This document shows positions 36,672 to 46,662 of a stretch of 54,685 nucleotides of DNA, one piece after another. Below the pieces are notes generated by a model. The model was not told where the DNA came from, ran no database searches, and was given only the letters and a program-made list of their open reading frames with translations. The stretch comes from an uncultured Allomuricauda sp. (GTDB lineage: Bacteria > Bacteroidota > Bacteroidia > Flavobacteriales > Flavobacteriaceae), in NCBI RefSeq assembly GCF_937884665.1, contig NZ_CAKZYF010000160.1:1-54685 (forward strand), given 5' to 3'. The translations under genes and the position numbers were made by a program. Each line of letters begins with the position of its first letter. The stretch's first letter is position 1.

Positions 36672-37754
36672 ATGGAGAATAGTAAAGAAATGCGAAAATG
36701 GTTGGATGATATGGCATTGCCACATCCCTTGGTCATCGCAGGGCCATGCAGCGCCGAGACAGAGCAGCAAGTGTTGAAAATCGCAAACCAGCTCAAGGAT
36801 TCGGATGTCAACTATTACCGAGCGGGTATTTGGAAGCCCAGGACACGTCCGGGAAATTTTGAGGGCGTAGGCGCCATTGGATTGAAGTGGTTGCAAAAGG
36901 TAAAAGAAGAAACCGGATTGAAAACGGCCACAGAGGTCGCCAACCGTACCCATGTGGACCTTGCCTTGGAGCATGATATTGATATGCTCTGGATCGGTGC
37001 ACGGTCTACTGTTAGCCCCTTTATTGTGCAGGAGATAGCAGATGCCCTGGAAGGTACGGATAAGGTGGTGCTCGTGAAAAATCCGGTAAATCCCGATTTG
37101 TCCCTTTGGCTGGGTGCCGTTGAGCGTCTGCATTCGGCGAACATTAAAAAATTGGGAGTGATTCACCGTGGATTTTCCACCTATGAAAAAACAAAGTACC
37201 GAAACATCCCGGAATGGCAATTGGCGATTGAGTTACAGACCCGGTTTCCTGATTTGCCCCTTATCAATGACCCAAGTCACATAACAGGGAAACGAGATAT
37301 GGTATTCGACGTTTCCCAGACCGCTCTAGATCTCAACTTTGACGGGTTAATGATCGAAACCCATTTTGATCCGGACAATGCCTGGAGCGATGCAGCACAA
37401 CAGGTAACACCAGATACGCTCAAACAAATGTTCATAGACCTTAAGATGAGGAAAGAAACAGACGAAGAAGCCGAATACAACAATAAACTTAGTAATCTCA
37501 GGGCACAGATTGATGTCATTGACAATCAGTTGATCGATACGCTGGGCAAGCGAATGAGAGTTTCCGATGAAATTGGGGAACTCAAAAAGAAGAGGAATGT
37601 CGCGGTCCTTCAATCTAACCGCTGGAACGCGATTTTAGGGAATATGATTTTGGAAGGCGAGGAAAGAGGACTGAGCGAAGAATTTGTTCTTCGGATGTTC
37701 AAGGCCATCCATCAGGAATCGATTAACCATCAAGAGAAGATTATCAACGCATAA
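36672..37754 (+). CDS. Bifunctional DAHP synthase / chorismate mutase (type II)
   Basis: A 360-residue fusion. Residues 1 to about 265 are a type I-beta 3-deoxy-7-phosphoheptulonate synthase (LVIAGPCSAET, GIWKPRTRPGNFEGVG, NDPSHITG). About 270-360 are an AroQ-class chorismate mutase (LRAQIDVIDNQLIDTLGKRM, SDEIGELKK). It catalyses the entry step of the shikimate pathway and the branch step from chorismate to prephenate. It closes the operon, so the attenuator controls both the first committed step and the Phe/Tyr branch. A long open frame on the opposite strand (36300-37220) is an antisense shadow. Confidence 0.94.
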   Translation: MENSKEMRKWLDDMALPHPLVIAGPCSAETEQQVLKIANQLKDSDVNYYRAGIWKPRTRPGNFEGVGAIGLKWLQKVKEETGLKTATEVANRTHVDLALEHDIDMLWIGARSTVSPFIVQEIADALEGTDKVVLVKNPVNPDLSLWLGAVERLHSANIKKLGVIHRGFSTYEKTKYRNIPEWQLAIELQTRFPDLPLINDPSHITGKRDMVFDVSQTALDLNFDGLMIETHFDPDNAWSDAAQQVTPDTLKQMFIDLKMRKETDEEAEYNNKLSNLRAQIDVIDNQLIDTLGKRMRVSDEIGELKKKRNVAVLQSNRWNAILGNMILEGEERGLSEEFVLRMFKAIHQESINHQEKIINA

Positions 37755-37862
37755 CCCTTGTACTAAGATGAAACTCCGTTCAGAAAATTATATTTTGAGC
37801 GGTTTTTTTTGCGCGAAGTGTAACAAAGCGGTCTTGGCCTTATCTTTAGGGAAAATACTATC

Positions 37863-38537
37863 ATGAAAATTCTAAGTACGTTTTTAATACTCGCGTTTGG
37901 TTTTACAGGCTTTTCACAACGCACCATAGACACTGAAGTAGGAGATTTTGATAAAATCAAAGTATTCGATTTGATTGAAGTAAACCTTATCCAGTCAGAG
38001 GAGAACCGCATTATGATAAAAGGTAGAAATGTGGATGATATTGTTTGGATGAACCGCGATGGTGTTTTGAAACTTCGTATGCAACTGGATAAAAAGTTTA
38101 GCGGGGAGGATACCTTTATCGAAGTGTATTACACCGATTTGAACGTAATCGATGGCAACGAGGGGGCCAGAATTACTTGCAACGAAATGGTGGACCAAAA
38201 TACTATTGAACTGCGCGCACAAGAAGGAGCTAAAATCCATATAGGAATGGACGTGGGCCACGCTGATGTTAGAGCGGTTACCGGAGGAATTGTAGAAGCC
38301 TCTGGACTTGCCAGAAGTCAGAGCATCGTGCTGAACACGGGAGGTATTTTTGAAGGAAAAAATTTACGCACCTCGTCTTCTAAAGTGAAAATTTCGGCAG
38401 GGGGCGAAGCAGAAGTATTTGCTATGGAAGAAATTGATATTAATATCAAAGCAGGTGGGGACGTGGATGTCTACGGTCAGCCCAAGAAGGTAAACAAGAA
38501 TACTTTCGTGGGTGGTAGGGTCCGTATGGTAGATTAA
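37863..38537 (+). CDS. GIN-head (DUF2807) secreted protein
   Basis: A 224-residue protein with a signal peptide (1-18, ending GFSQ) and a DUF2807 beta-helix-like domain (FDKIKVFDLIEVNLIQ, GGIVEASGLARSQS, INIKAGGDVDVYG). It is predicted to be periplasmic or surface-exposed, with unknown function. Unlike the paralogue at 26987 it has no lipobox. An upstream TGTAAC (about 37821) and TATCTTTA (about 37848) may form its promoter. It is followed by a hairpin that mainly serves the convergent gene. Confidence 0.82.
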   Translation: MKILSTFLILAFGFTGFSQRTIDTEVGDFDKIKVFDLIEVNLIQSEENRIMIKGRNVDDIVWMNRDGVLKLRMQLDKKFSGEDTFIEVYYTDLNVIDGNEGARITCNEMVDQNTIELRAQEGAKIHIGMDVGHADVRAVTGGIVEASGLARSQSIVLNTGGIFEGKNLRTSSSKVKISAGGEAEVFAMEEIDINIKAGGDVDVYGQPKKVNKNTFVGGRVRMVD

Positions 38538-38562
38538 AAAAGCCCCATAAATTTTATGGGGC
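38536..38562 (-). terminator. Intrinsic terminator of the minus-strand gene at 38586
   Basis: GCCCCATAA (38542-38550) pairs perfectly with TTATGGGGC (38554-38562). The A-run at 38536-38541 gives the T-tract on the minus strand. On the plus strand no T-run follows, although the stem could still slow polymerase after the GIN-head gene. Confidence 0.8.
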
Positions 38563-38585
38563 CTCATTCTTAAAAAGGGATTTCC

Positions 38586-39026
38586 TTATTTTTTGAAGAT
38601 ATACCGGGTAATAAAAATTCCCTTTCCATCTCCCTTTCCGCCTTCGCTTTCAACCGCACTTGTAACAAAGGCCAATTCCCATCCGTTCGCTACCATATCA
38701 TTGATCATGGAAGTCAAAAGGGCATCATTGGCTGCAATATTCTGGAAACGGATACCTCCAATGTTATAGAAGTTCAAAAGTTTGGTTTCCTCAAAGTTCT
38801 TTACACGGATTTCTCCTCGTTTCGATTTGTTTCGTGAATTGTCCTCATCAGTTTGTACACTGGTGTATTCCCGATAATCCTTGTCTTCCAATGCATTTAC
38901 AATACGAGATCTACCCAGTCCATTAGGTACGATGGATTCCACACTGGTTACAACCTTAAACTGTTGTGCGTTGGCCGAAAATGTCATTACAAGCGCGATG
39001 GCCGCAACGAATAAAATTTTTCTCAT
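38586..39026 (-). CDS. Conserved secreted protein of unknown function
   Basis: A 146-residue protein with a clear signal peptide (1-20, ending ANAQ). The mature part is a small mixed domain with a NGWELAFVTSAVES segment and a basic, aromatic C-terminus (TRYIFKK). No family was recognised. It is transcribed alone, divergent from rsgA, from a -7 element at 39062-39069, and ends at its own terminator. Confidence 0.75.
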   Translation of the reverse strand: MRKILFVAAIALVMTFSANAQQFKVVTSVESIVPNGLGRSRIVNALEDKDYREYTSVQTDEDNSRNKSKRGEIRVKNFEETKLLNFYNIGGIRFQNIAANDALLTSMINDMVANGWELAFVTSAVESEGGKGDGKGIFITRYIFKK

Positions 39027-39061
39027 AATTAAATAGATATGATTGATTATTAATACTTAAG

Positions 39062-39069
39062 CAAAGATA
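39062..39069 (-). promoter_or_regulatory. -7 promoter element of the secreted protein gene
   Basis: The minus strand reads TATCTTTG, an exact TAnnTTTG. The predicted start of transcription is near 39055, about 30 bases before the ATG at 39026. Confidence 0.55.
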
Positions 39070-39122
39070 TGCGTACGGGATTTAGTATTATTGTTTCTTT
39101 GTAAATAAAATTTTAACAATTA

Positions 39123-40070
39123 GTGCAGGGAACTGTTTATAAATCCACAGGGAGTTGGTATTCCGTCAAGACGGAACTAGGTGTGTTTTATAAATGTCGT
39201 ATTAAGGGAAAGTTTCGAATCCAGGGAATAAAGAGTACCAATCCCATCGCTGTAGGGGACAAAGTACAATTCCATCTGGAGGAAATTGGTGACGAAACGG
39301 TCGGTGTTATATCCCAAATAGAGGAGCGAAAGAACTATATCATTCGAAAATCGGTAAATCTCTCCAAACAAACCCATATTATAGCCGCTAATCTAGACCA
39401 GGTCTTTCTTCTTGTAACCTTGAACAATCCTACCACATATACCAGTTTCATTGACCGGTTTTTGGTGACCAGTGAGGCGTATGATATCCCAGTGGTACTC
39501 CTCTTCAATAAAGTGGATGTTTATGATTCGGACGAAATGGTGGAAGTGGATTATTTGAAACAGCTCTACAACGAGATAGGATATCCCTGCATTCAAATTG
39601 TAGCGAAAGAAGGCCGTAATATTGACGAGGTAAAAGAATTGATGCGCGGAAAAACCAGTATGTTTTCCGGGCATTCCGGGGTAGGTAAGTCTACCCTTAT
39701 CAACGCACTCGAACCTGGATTGGAATTAAAAACGGCAGATATTTCCGAACAACATCTTCAAGGACAGCACACGACCACTTTTGCAGAAATGTACGATCTC
39801 AGTTTTGATGCAAGAATCATAGATACACCGGGTATCAAAGGCTTCGGGATCGTTGATATGGAAAAAGATGAAATTGGAGACTATTTTCCCGAGTTTTTCA
39901 AACTAAAGTCGGAATGCAAGTTTAACAACTGCCTCCACTTGGATGAACCCAAATGTGCCATAAAAAGAGCACTGGAGGAGAACAAGATCTCATGGAGCCG
40001 GTATCGAAGTTATGTGCAAATGGTAACAGGAGAAGAAGAGAACTATCGTATGGACATATATAAAGTCTAG
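39123..40070 (+). CDS. rsgA: Small ribosomal subunit biogenesis GTPase RsgA
   Basis: A 315-residue circularly permuted GTPase that helps mature the 30S subunit. An N-terminal OB-fold (about 1-65, YKCRIKGKFRIQG) is followed by permuted G motifs: FNKVDVYD (G4) before GHSGVGKST (G1) and DTPGIKGFG (G3). A C-terminal zinc module C-x5-C-x-H..C lies in CKFNNCLHLDEPKC. The start is GTG at 39123; it gives the family N-terminus and no ATG is available nearby. dtd follows after 2 bp. Confidence 0.95.
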   Translation: MQGTVYKSTGSWYSVKTELGVFYKCRIKGKFRIQGIKSTNPIAVGDKVQFHLEEIGDETVGVISQIEERKNYIIRKSVNLSKQTHIIAANLDQVFLLVTLNNPTTYTSFIDRFLVTSEAYDIPVVLLFNKVDVYDSDEMVEVDYLKQLYNEIGYPCIQIVAKEGRNIDEVKELMRGKTSMFSGHSGVGKSTLINALEPGLELKTADISEQHLQGQHTTTFAEMYDLSFDARIIDTPGIKGFGIVDMEKDEIGDYFPEFFKLKSECKFNNCLHLDEPKCAIKRALEENKISWSRYRSYVQMVTGEEENYRMDIYKV

Positions 40071-40072
40071 CT

Positions 40073-40525
40073 ATGCGGGCAGTTATTCAAAGGGTGTTAC
40101 ATGCAAGCGTTAGGGTTGAAGGCAAAGTAAAGTCCAAAATTGGACATGGCCTATTGGTATTGTTGGGCATTGAAGACGGGGATGAAGAAGAGGACATTCA
40201 ATGGTTGTCCAAAAAAATTGTGAACCTTCGAATTTTCAATGATGTTGATGGAGTTATGAACCGATCCCTGGTACAGGAAGATGGGGCGGCTTTGGTCGTG
40301 AGTCAATTTACACTTCATGCCCAAATCAAAAAAGGCAATCGACCTTCCTATATCAAAGCATCCAAACCAGAGGTGGCCGTCCCCTTGTATGAAAAATTTA
40401 TAGCCCAACTGGAAAACGATTTGGGAAAACGAGTGGGTACTGGAGTTTTTGGAGCAGATATGAAAGTTGAGCTTTTGAACGACGGTCCGGTAACTATCTG
40501 GATGGATACGAAAAACAAAGAATAA
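40073..40525 (+). CDS. dtd: D-aminoacyl-tRNA deacylase
   Basis: A 150-residue DTD protein that removes D-amino acids from mischarged tRNA. The two active-site motifs are visible as SQFTLHAQIKKGNRPSY (SQFTL) and LLNDGPVTIW (NxGPVT-like, with D for the usual second residue). The length is standard. It is coupled to rsgA with a 2-bp gap. Confidence 0.95.
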   Translation: MRAVIQRVLHASVRVEGKVKSKIGHGLLVLLGIEDGDEEEDIQWLSKKIVNLRIFNDVDGVMNRSLVQEDGAALVVSQFTLHAQIKKGNRPSYIKASKPEVAVPLYEKFIAQLENDLGKRVGTGVFGADMKVELLNDGPVTIWMDTKNKE

Positions 40526-40712
40526 CTCAGCTTTTTGTCGAATAAATCTTTCTTTTTTAAGAAAATATTAAGACCTTTTCCCTAAGATTGCAACACAAAA
40601 AATAACCAAGCTTTACGGAATCTTTTTCGCTTTTTTTGGAAAGGTTTTAAGACGCTGTTAAATCTTAAAAACCCGGTAAACGCTATAAAGATTCCTACTA
40701 ACCTAACCAGTT

Positions 40713-42674
40713 ATGCACAAAAAAACGTTCCTCGCAGTTTTTTGCATTTCGTTCACCCTTATATCTCAGGTAAAGCCAGAATTTGGACAGCTCACTCCGA
40801 AAGAGCTGGACTTTGTGAAATACGAGAAAGACACCACCGCCAACGCAGTCTATCTTTACGAAAAAGGGGAGAATTTTTTTGAAGTAAGAAACAACCAAAT
40901 CCTGCTTATAACAAAGTATCACGCCAAAATTAAAATTCTCACGCAAGAAGGGTTTAATCAATCCACGATCAGCATCCCTTACTTTCATAATACCAATGAT
41001 ACAGAAAGAGTAGGTTTGATTCAGGCCGTAACGCACAATAAAAGTACGAAGCGGTTTTTGGGAAAGGAAGCGATTTTTAAGATTGACAAATCCCAAAATA
41101 GGTCAGAGAAACGTTTTACTTTTCCCAATGTTCAAATTGGTTCTATATTGGAATATTCCTATGAAATTGCTTCTCCATTTTACTACAATCTGAGCGGATG
41201 GGAGTTTCAATCGGATATACCCAAGGTCTACACGGAATACAATGCCAAGATACCTGGAAATTGGGTCTATAACAGAACGTTGATCGGTACATTGTCACTT
41301 GATGTGAATGAAGCTACCATTAAAAAACGCTGCTTTCAAATCCCTGTAGTCCCAGACCCGGCTGATTGCGAGGTTTTGAAGTATGCGATGAAAGATGTCC
41401 CAGCTTTCGAGGATTCGGAAGATTTTATGCTATCCAGTAAAAATTATCGGTCCAATTTGGAATTCGAACTTTCCCAATATCACAGTTACAAGGGGGGAAC
41501 GATAAATTACACAAAAACATGGACTGACGTCGATAAAGAATTTCGAATTGACCAAGATATTGGTAGGCAGCTAAAGAAGAAAAACTTTTTTGAGAAAAAG
41601 GTCCCAGATACCTTGTTTACCGAAGAAGAACCCTTACAAAGAGCAAAGAAGATTTTCAAGTTTGTTCAAAATCACTTTACCTGGAACAAGAAGTTTGGAT
41701 TATGGCGCAATAACCGCGTCAAGAAAGCCTTTGAAGAAAAAAAGGGAAGTGTTGCCGAAATCAATATTACCTTGATAAATCTCTTGAATACAGCGGGATT
41801 TAAGACGGATTTAATGCTTCTGAGTACACGTGACCACGGGTTGCCGAAAAAAAACCATCCCGTCATGTCGGATTTCAACTATATCATTGCAAAGACCACC
41901 ATAGCGGGAGAGGATTATCTTTTGGACGCTTCGGATGATCTGACACCTTTTGGAATTTTACCCTTTCGCTGCCTAAATTATTATGGAAGGGTAATGGACT
42001 TTGATAAGGAAAGCTATTGGTATACGGTAGCACCTACCAAAGATAACAAGCTATCTATCCGTGGGGAGCTCAAGTTTAATCTGGAAGACCAAGTGGCCCA
42101 GGGAAGCTTGGTCGATGTGAGTACCGGATATCTCAGTATCAGTCAAAAAGAGAAATTGTCTTCTTCAGATAAAGAAGAGTTGATCACGGATATTGAAGAG
42201 GCTTTCGGTCCTGATTTTTACATCACAGATTATAAAGTCAACGAAAAACTAACGAATGATTTTAAACTGACCCAGCAATTTCAGTTTGAAATTGAGGATG
42301 TTGTTCAGGAAAATGTGATATATCTCGATCCTTTTTTAAGAAAGTTTATGCGCTCCAATCCTTTTATGGCGGAAAAACGAAACTATCCCATCGATTTTGG
42401 ATATCCCTGGGAATTTAGCTTCTTCTTGTCGATCAGTGTTCCAGAAGGGCATCGAGTAAAGAGTTTGCCCACAAAGATTGGCTTAAAACTACCCCAGGAT
42501 TCAGGGCAACTTCTTTTTAATTGTAAAGAGGAGTTGGGAAGGGTCAATGTGTTTTTTCAATTTAAGATTAAAGGGATACAGTTTTCCAGTGAAGTGTACG
42601 ATTATGTAAAAACGCTTTTTGGAAAAGCGGTTGATATACAAAACCAGTCCGTAGTGGTTTTCGAAAAAACCTAG
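40713..42674 (+). CDS. DUF3857 protein with degenerate transglutaminase-like domain (first of three)
   Basis: A 653-residue secreted protein: signal peptide (about 1-20), DUF3857 domain (about 45-230), transglutaminase-like region (about 280-420) and a C-terminal DUF3858-like beta domain. At the position of the catalytic cysteine the sequence is GSVAEINITL, and the expected histidine region reads DFNYIIA; only the aspartate region LLDAS remains. The protease/transglutaminase triad is thus missing, and a binding or structural role is more likely. The 187-bp upstream region contains T-rich stretches but no certain promoter. It heads a cluster with two paralogues. Confidence 0.82.
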   Translation: MHKKTFLAVFCISFTLISQVKPEFGQLTPKELDFVKYEKDTTANAVYLYEKGENFFEVRNNQILLITKYHAKIKILTQEGFNQSTISIPYFHNTNDTERVGLIQAVTHNKSTKRFLGKEAIFKIDKSQNRSEKRFTFPNVQIGSILEYSYEIASPFYYNLSGWEFQSDIPKVYTEYNAKIPGNWVYNRTLIGTLSLDVNEATIKKRCFQIPVVPDPADCEVLKYAMKDVPAFEDSEDFMLSSKNYRSNLEFELSQYHSYKGGTINYTKTWTDVDKEFRIDQDIGRQLKKKNFFEKKVPDTLFTEEEPLQRAKKIFKFVQNHFTWNKKFGLWRNNRVKKAFEEKKGSVAEINITLINLLNTAGFKTDLMLLSTRDHGLPKKNHPVMSDFNYIIAKTTIAGEDYLLDASDDLTPFGILPFRCLNYYGRVMDFDKESYWYTVAPTKDNKLSIRGELKFNLEDQVAQGSLVDVSTGYLSISQKEKLSSSDKEELITDIEEAFGPDFYITDYKVNEKLTNDFKLTQQFQFEIEDVVQENVIYLDPFLRKFMRSNPFMAEKRNYPIDFGYPWEFSFFLSISVPEGHRVKSLPTKIGLKLPQDSGQLLFNCKEELGRVNVFFQFKIKGIQFSSEVYDYVKTLFGKAVDIQNQSVVVFEKT

Positions 42675-42773
42675 ATGGTTTCTACGCGAACAATCTTGAG
42701 CAGCCTATGATTCAAATGAATATACAACGCCTTTGCCTTAACCATAGATAAGTTTAACGGTTTTTAAATAGTT

Positions 42774-44723
42774 ATGAATTACAAATCAAACAACCTAATA
42801 CCCAGACCAAGTATGCGAATGCTTTTAATTTTCCTGTTTATCCTTTACAGCACTTTTTGTTTTTCGCAGAACTATAAGTTTTCTGATATACCGCCAGAAC
42901 TTCTTAAAAATGCAAATGCCGTTGCCCGATTGGACGCCATTGATATTGATATTGAAGCAATCAACAAGATGAAATATTCGGTACGACTTGCCATTACAGT
43001 GCTCAATAAAGATGGGGATAAATGGGTCAGGACAAGGGCAGCTTATGACAAGACGAAGAAAATCAAAAAAATAGAAGCCCATATCTATGATGCGGAAGGA
43101 AACGAGATAGAACACATCAAGCGCAAGGAGTTTAAGGATATCGCGGCCGTTGATGGTTTTTCGCTGTATTTGGATAATAGACTGTTGTTCTATGAATATG
43201 TTCCGCTTCAGTATCCCTATACCGTGGAATTCGTTTGCGATTTTGAAACATCAGATACCGGGGCGTTGCCCCAATGGTACTTTAGTTCAGGATATAATAT
43301 GTCCGTAGAGCAAAGTAATTATTCCATATCCTATCCTTCTCCCGAATTGAAGCCTGTTATCCTGGAGAAAAATATATCCCGAATCACTTTTGAAAAGAAA
43401 GAAAATGGAAATCAGATTGTGTATGCTTCAAAAAATATCCCAGCCTTAAAATTTGAAAGTTTAAGTCCGCCTTTCAATACCTTTTGCGCGAGATTGTCCG
43501 TTCGTCTTCCCAAATTTCATTACAAAGGGTACAATGCCGAGGTGGACAATTGGAAAGATATGGGGTTATGGATTGATAAAAATCTGCTATCTGGTAGAAC
43601 TGAGTTAAAAGCGGGGACCAAGGAAAAAATCAAGGCACTGGTGAACGGGGTAGATGATGATTTGGAAAAAGCTAAGATCGTATATCAATATGTTCAGGAT
43701 AACACAAGATATATCAGTGTCCAAATTGGCATAGGCGGATTACAGCCAATAAGCGCCATTGAGGTGGATAATGTAAAGTACGGTGACTGTAAAGGACTCT
43801 CCAATTATACCAAGGCCCTTCTGGAAGCGGTTGGGGTGAAATCACATTATGTGGTCGTTCAAGCAGGTGCCGTAAAAGTGGACTTTGATGATGATTTTGC
43901 CGATCTATTACAAGGAAACCATGCCATTTTAGCGATTCCGTACGATGGAAAATACTATTGGGTGGATTGTACATCGCAGGTTCATCCCTTCGGTTTTATT
44001 GGGGATTTTACGGATGACAGGAAGGTTTTGGTAGTAAAGCCAGAAGGAGGCGAAATTGTTCGGACAACGTCTTACACAAATGAGGAAAACCTGCAAAAAA
44101 TAAGGTCCAGCTATCAAATTACCGAGAATGGTTCAATTTTGGGGGAGGCCCTGATAGAGACAAAGGGTATTCAGTATGACAATCGATTCCATCTCCAAGG
44201 GAAATCCAAAGAAGATATCATCGCGCATTATCGGAGTTTTTGGTCCAATATCAATGGGTTGAACATCAAAGAATACGGATTCCAAAATGATAGGGATACG
44301 GTTGCTTTTTGGGAGCGTGTCAAGATTGAGGCACCTAACTATACCGCCAAAAATGGAAATGATATTATCCTTTCAGTGAATGCATTCAACAACAATGGAT
44401 TTGTCCCCAACCGCTATAGAAGCAGAAAATTGCCCCTACGGATACAAAGGGGCTTCTTGGACGAAGATGAATGCGCGATTCAATTACCTGTGGGGTATCA
44501 AGTTGAAGAACTGCCCTCCAAAGTGGTCAAGGAGACCAAATTTGGAACCTATGAAATGGCCCTGGTTCCCAAAGATGACAATAGTCTCATCTATAAAAGA
44601 AAACTCCTCATTTTAAAGGGAGATTATTCTAAGGAAGAATATAACGAATACAGAACCTTTAGAAGGTTCGTAGCCAAAAACGATAACCTAAAACTAATTC
44701 TAACAAACCAAACGAATGACTAA
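42774..44723 (+). CDS. DUF3857 and transglutaminase domain protein (catalytic triad present)
   Basis: A 649-residue secreted protein with the signal peptide ending near FCFSQ (residue 32; the start could also be Met14). A DUF3857 domain (about 50-240) is followed by a transglutaminase-like domain with Cys339 in YGDCKGLSNY, His383 in GNHAILA and Asp398 in WVDCTS, the full triad. The C-terminus is a beta domain. Members are periplasmic or outer-membrane cysteine peptidase/transglutaminase-like proteins of unknown substrate. It is the only one of the three paralogues that keeps the triad. It overlaps the next gene by 8 bp. Confidence 0.88.
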   Translation: MNYKSNNLIPRPSMRMLLIFLFILYSTFCFSQNYKFSDIPPELLKNANAVARLDAIDIDIEAINKMKYSVRLAITVLNKDGDKWVRTRAAYDKTKKIKKIEAHIYDAEGNEIEHIKRKEFKDIAAVDGFSLYLDNRLLFYEYVPLQYPYTVEFVCDFETSDTGALPQWYFSSGYNMSVEQSNYSISYPSPELKPVILEKNISRITFEKKENGNQIVYASKNIPALKFESLSPPFNTFCARLSVRLPKFHYKGYNAEVDNWKDMGLWIDKNLLSGRTELKAGTKEKIKALVNGVDDDLEKAKIVYQYVQDNTRYISVQIGIGGLQPISAIEVDNVKYGDCKGLSNYTKALLEAVGVKSHYVVVQAGAVKVDFDDDFADLLQGNHAILAIPYDGKYYWVDCTSQVHPFGFIGDFTDDRKVLVVKPEGGEIVRTTSYTNEENLQKIRSSYQITENGSILGEALIETKGIQYDNRFHLQGKSKEDIIAHYRSFWSNINGLNIKEYGFQNDRDTVAFWERVKIEAPNYTAKNGNDIILSVNAFNNNGFVPNRYRSRKLPLRIQRGFLDEDECAIQLPVGYQVEELPSKVVKETKFGTYEMALVPKDDNSLIYKRKLLILKGDYSKEEYNEYRTFRRFVAKNDNLKLILTNQTND

Positions 44724-46659
44724 AAAAATAATCCTCGTACTTACGCTAATTGTCGCTTACCCACTGAGCGCGCAAAACTACAAGTTTAGAAAAGTGTCCA
44801 AAGACGAATTGACCGAAAAGATATACGCAAAGGATTCTTCGGCATCTGCTGCGTATCTATACAACCATCGTAATTCCTATTACCGTTATACCAACGGGGA
44901 AGGATTGATACTGGTAACGGAAATACACAAAAGAATAAAGATATATAATACGGAAGGTTTCGACTTTGCCACAGAAACCGTCAGCTTGTATGAAAGTGGC
45001 GGCAGTGCAGAGGAGATTGTAGGAATCAAAGGATATACGTATTCCTTGGAAGGTGATGAAATCGTGGAGACGAAATTGGCAAAGGATGGCATTTTTAAAA
45101 CCAAACAATCAAAGAACAGAACCCAGGTTAAGTTTACCATGCCCAATGTAAAGTTGGGCGATGTGGTTGAATATACGTACAGAATTAATTCACCTTTTAT
45201 CCAAACCATTGATGAATTTATCTTTCAGGATAACATTCCCATGAAAAAAGTGCAGGCCACCATGCGCATTTTTGAATATTTCAAATACAGACAACGCCAA
45301 AAGGGTTACATGGAACTTGTTCCCAAAGTGGAGTCATCCCGAGATGCCTCTTTGGATATGGACGTTACCAAAATTAGTTATGATTTAGCGGACGTTCCGG
45401 CAATGAAAGAAGAAAAATATGTTTCGGATATCCGAAACTTCCGTTCTGGTGTAAAATTTGAAATTGTCTCGTTGGAAATACCCGGTAGCACCTATAATTC
45501 ATACTCCAAAACCTGGGATGATGTCGTTAAAACCATTTACAAAAGCAATTCCTTTGGGGGTGAACTGGAACGAAACAAATACTTTCAGGAAGATTTGGAC
45601 CAGGCACTGGATGGAGTTGTTGGAGAAAAAGAAAAAGTCAGCAAAGTCCTCCAATTTGCAAAGCAAAAAGTAAAATGGAACAAGTTTAGAGGGTATGGTG
45701 TGGATGTAGGTACCAAAAAGGCCTATGCCGAAGGGACCGGTAATAGTGCCGATATCAACCTAATGCTTGTTGCAATGCTAAAGCATGCCCGGATTGATGC
45801 ACGTCCAGTATTGGTAAGTACCAGAGACCATGGAATACCCCTGTTCCCAACGCTTGAGGGCTACAACTATGTTATTGCCGCTGCCAAAATAGGAGGGGAG
45901 TACCATCTTCTGGACGCAACGAACGAATATAGCACTTTGGACGTACTACCCACGCGGTCCTTAAATTGGATGGGCCGAATGGTTTCAGAAAATGGCAATT
46001 CGGAAGTAATCGATTTAATGCCAAGGGGAAAATCAATGGATATGGTGATGATGAACGTGGATATCGGGGATGACGGTTCCATTGAGGCGAAGATTCGGCA
46101 ACAGTATACGGACAATAATGCCTATTTGTTCCGTAACCTATACAACAAAGGAACCGAAGAGTCATTTTTACAAGAAATGGAAAAGGAGTTGGGCGATATT
46201 GAAATATCCGGGTACCAACTCAAGAACAATGTTGAGTTGGATAAACCGATTGTACAGGAGTACAGCCTTTTTAAGGAAGATGCCATTGAGACCATTTCCA
46301 ACAAGCTCTATTTTTCACCGATGCTGCATTTATGCTCCATGGACAGCCCATTTAAATCAGAAAAAAGGGAATATCCAGTAGATTACGGATTTCCTTGGGA
46401 GGATAAATACATAATCACCATTAAAATTCCGGAAGGATATGAGGTGGAGTCGGTACCCCAATCCATTTCCTTGTCTTTACCGGACAATATGGGTACCTTT
46501 AAATACTTGGTTTCCGCAAATACCGGAGTTGTAAAATTAATGTGTTCGCTAAGTACAAACTCAGCGATTATTCCTGCCCAATACTATGATTCCTTAAAAG
46601 AATTTTATAGACAAATTGTTGAGAAAGAGACGGAACAAGTAGTTTTACATAAAATCTAA
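44716..46659 (+). CDS. DUF3857 protein with degenerate transglutaminase-like domain (third of three)
   Basis: A 647-residue secreted protein: signal peptide (1-19, ending LSAQ), DUF3857 domain, transglutaminase-like region and C-terminal beta domain. As in the first paralogue, the catalytic cysteine site reads GNSADINLML and the histidine site EGYNYVIA, with only LLDAT left of the triad. It resembles the first paralogue (shared LVSTRDHG and LNWMGRM/LNYYGRVM segments) more than the middle one. Its start overlaps the end of the middle gene, so the two are co-translated. The MazG-like gene begins 3 bp after its stop. Confidence 0.84.
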   Translation: MTKKIILVLTLIVAYPLSAQNYKFRKVSKDELTEKIYAKDSSASAAYLYNHRNSYYRYTNGEGLILVTEIHKRIKIYNTEGFDFATETVSLYESGGSAEEIVGIKGYTYSLEGDEIVETKLAKDGIFKTKQSKNRTQVKFTMPNVKLGDVVEYTYRINSPFIQTIDEFIFQDNIPMKKVQATMRIFEYFKYRQRQKGYMELVPKVESSRDASLDMDVTKISYDLADVPAMKEEKYVSDIRNFRSGVKFEIVSLEIPGSTYNSYSKTWDDVVKTIYKSNSFGGELERNKYFQEDLDQALDGVVGEKEKVSKVLQFAKQKVKWNKFRGYGVDVGTKKAYAEGTGNSADINLMLVAMLKHARIDARPVLVSTRDHGIPLFPTLEGYNYVIAAAKIGGEYHLLDATNEYSTLDVLPTRSLNWMGRMVSENGNSEVIDLMPRGKSMDMVMMNVDIGDDGSIEAKIRQQYTDNNAYLFRNLYNKGTEESFLQEMEKELGDIEISGYQLKNNVELDKPIVQEYSLFKEDAIETISNKLYFSPMLHLCSMDSPFKSEKREYPVDYGFPWEDKYIITIKIPEGYEVESVPQSISLSLPDNMGTFKYLVSANTGVVKLMCSLSTNSAIIPAQYYDSLKEFYRQIVEKETEQVVLHKI

Positions 46660-46662
46660 AGA

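Noticed and set aside
36300..37220. 306-codon open frame on the minus strand
   Set aside because: It is antisense to tyrA and the DAHP synthase/chorismate mutase, both clearly recognisable, and its translation resembles no protein family.
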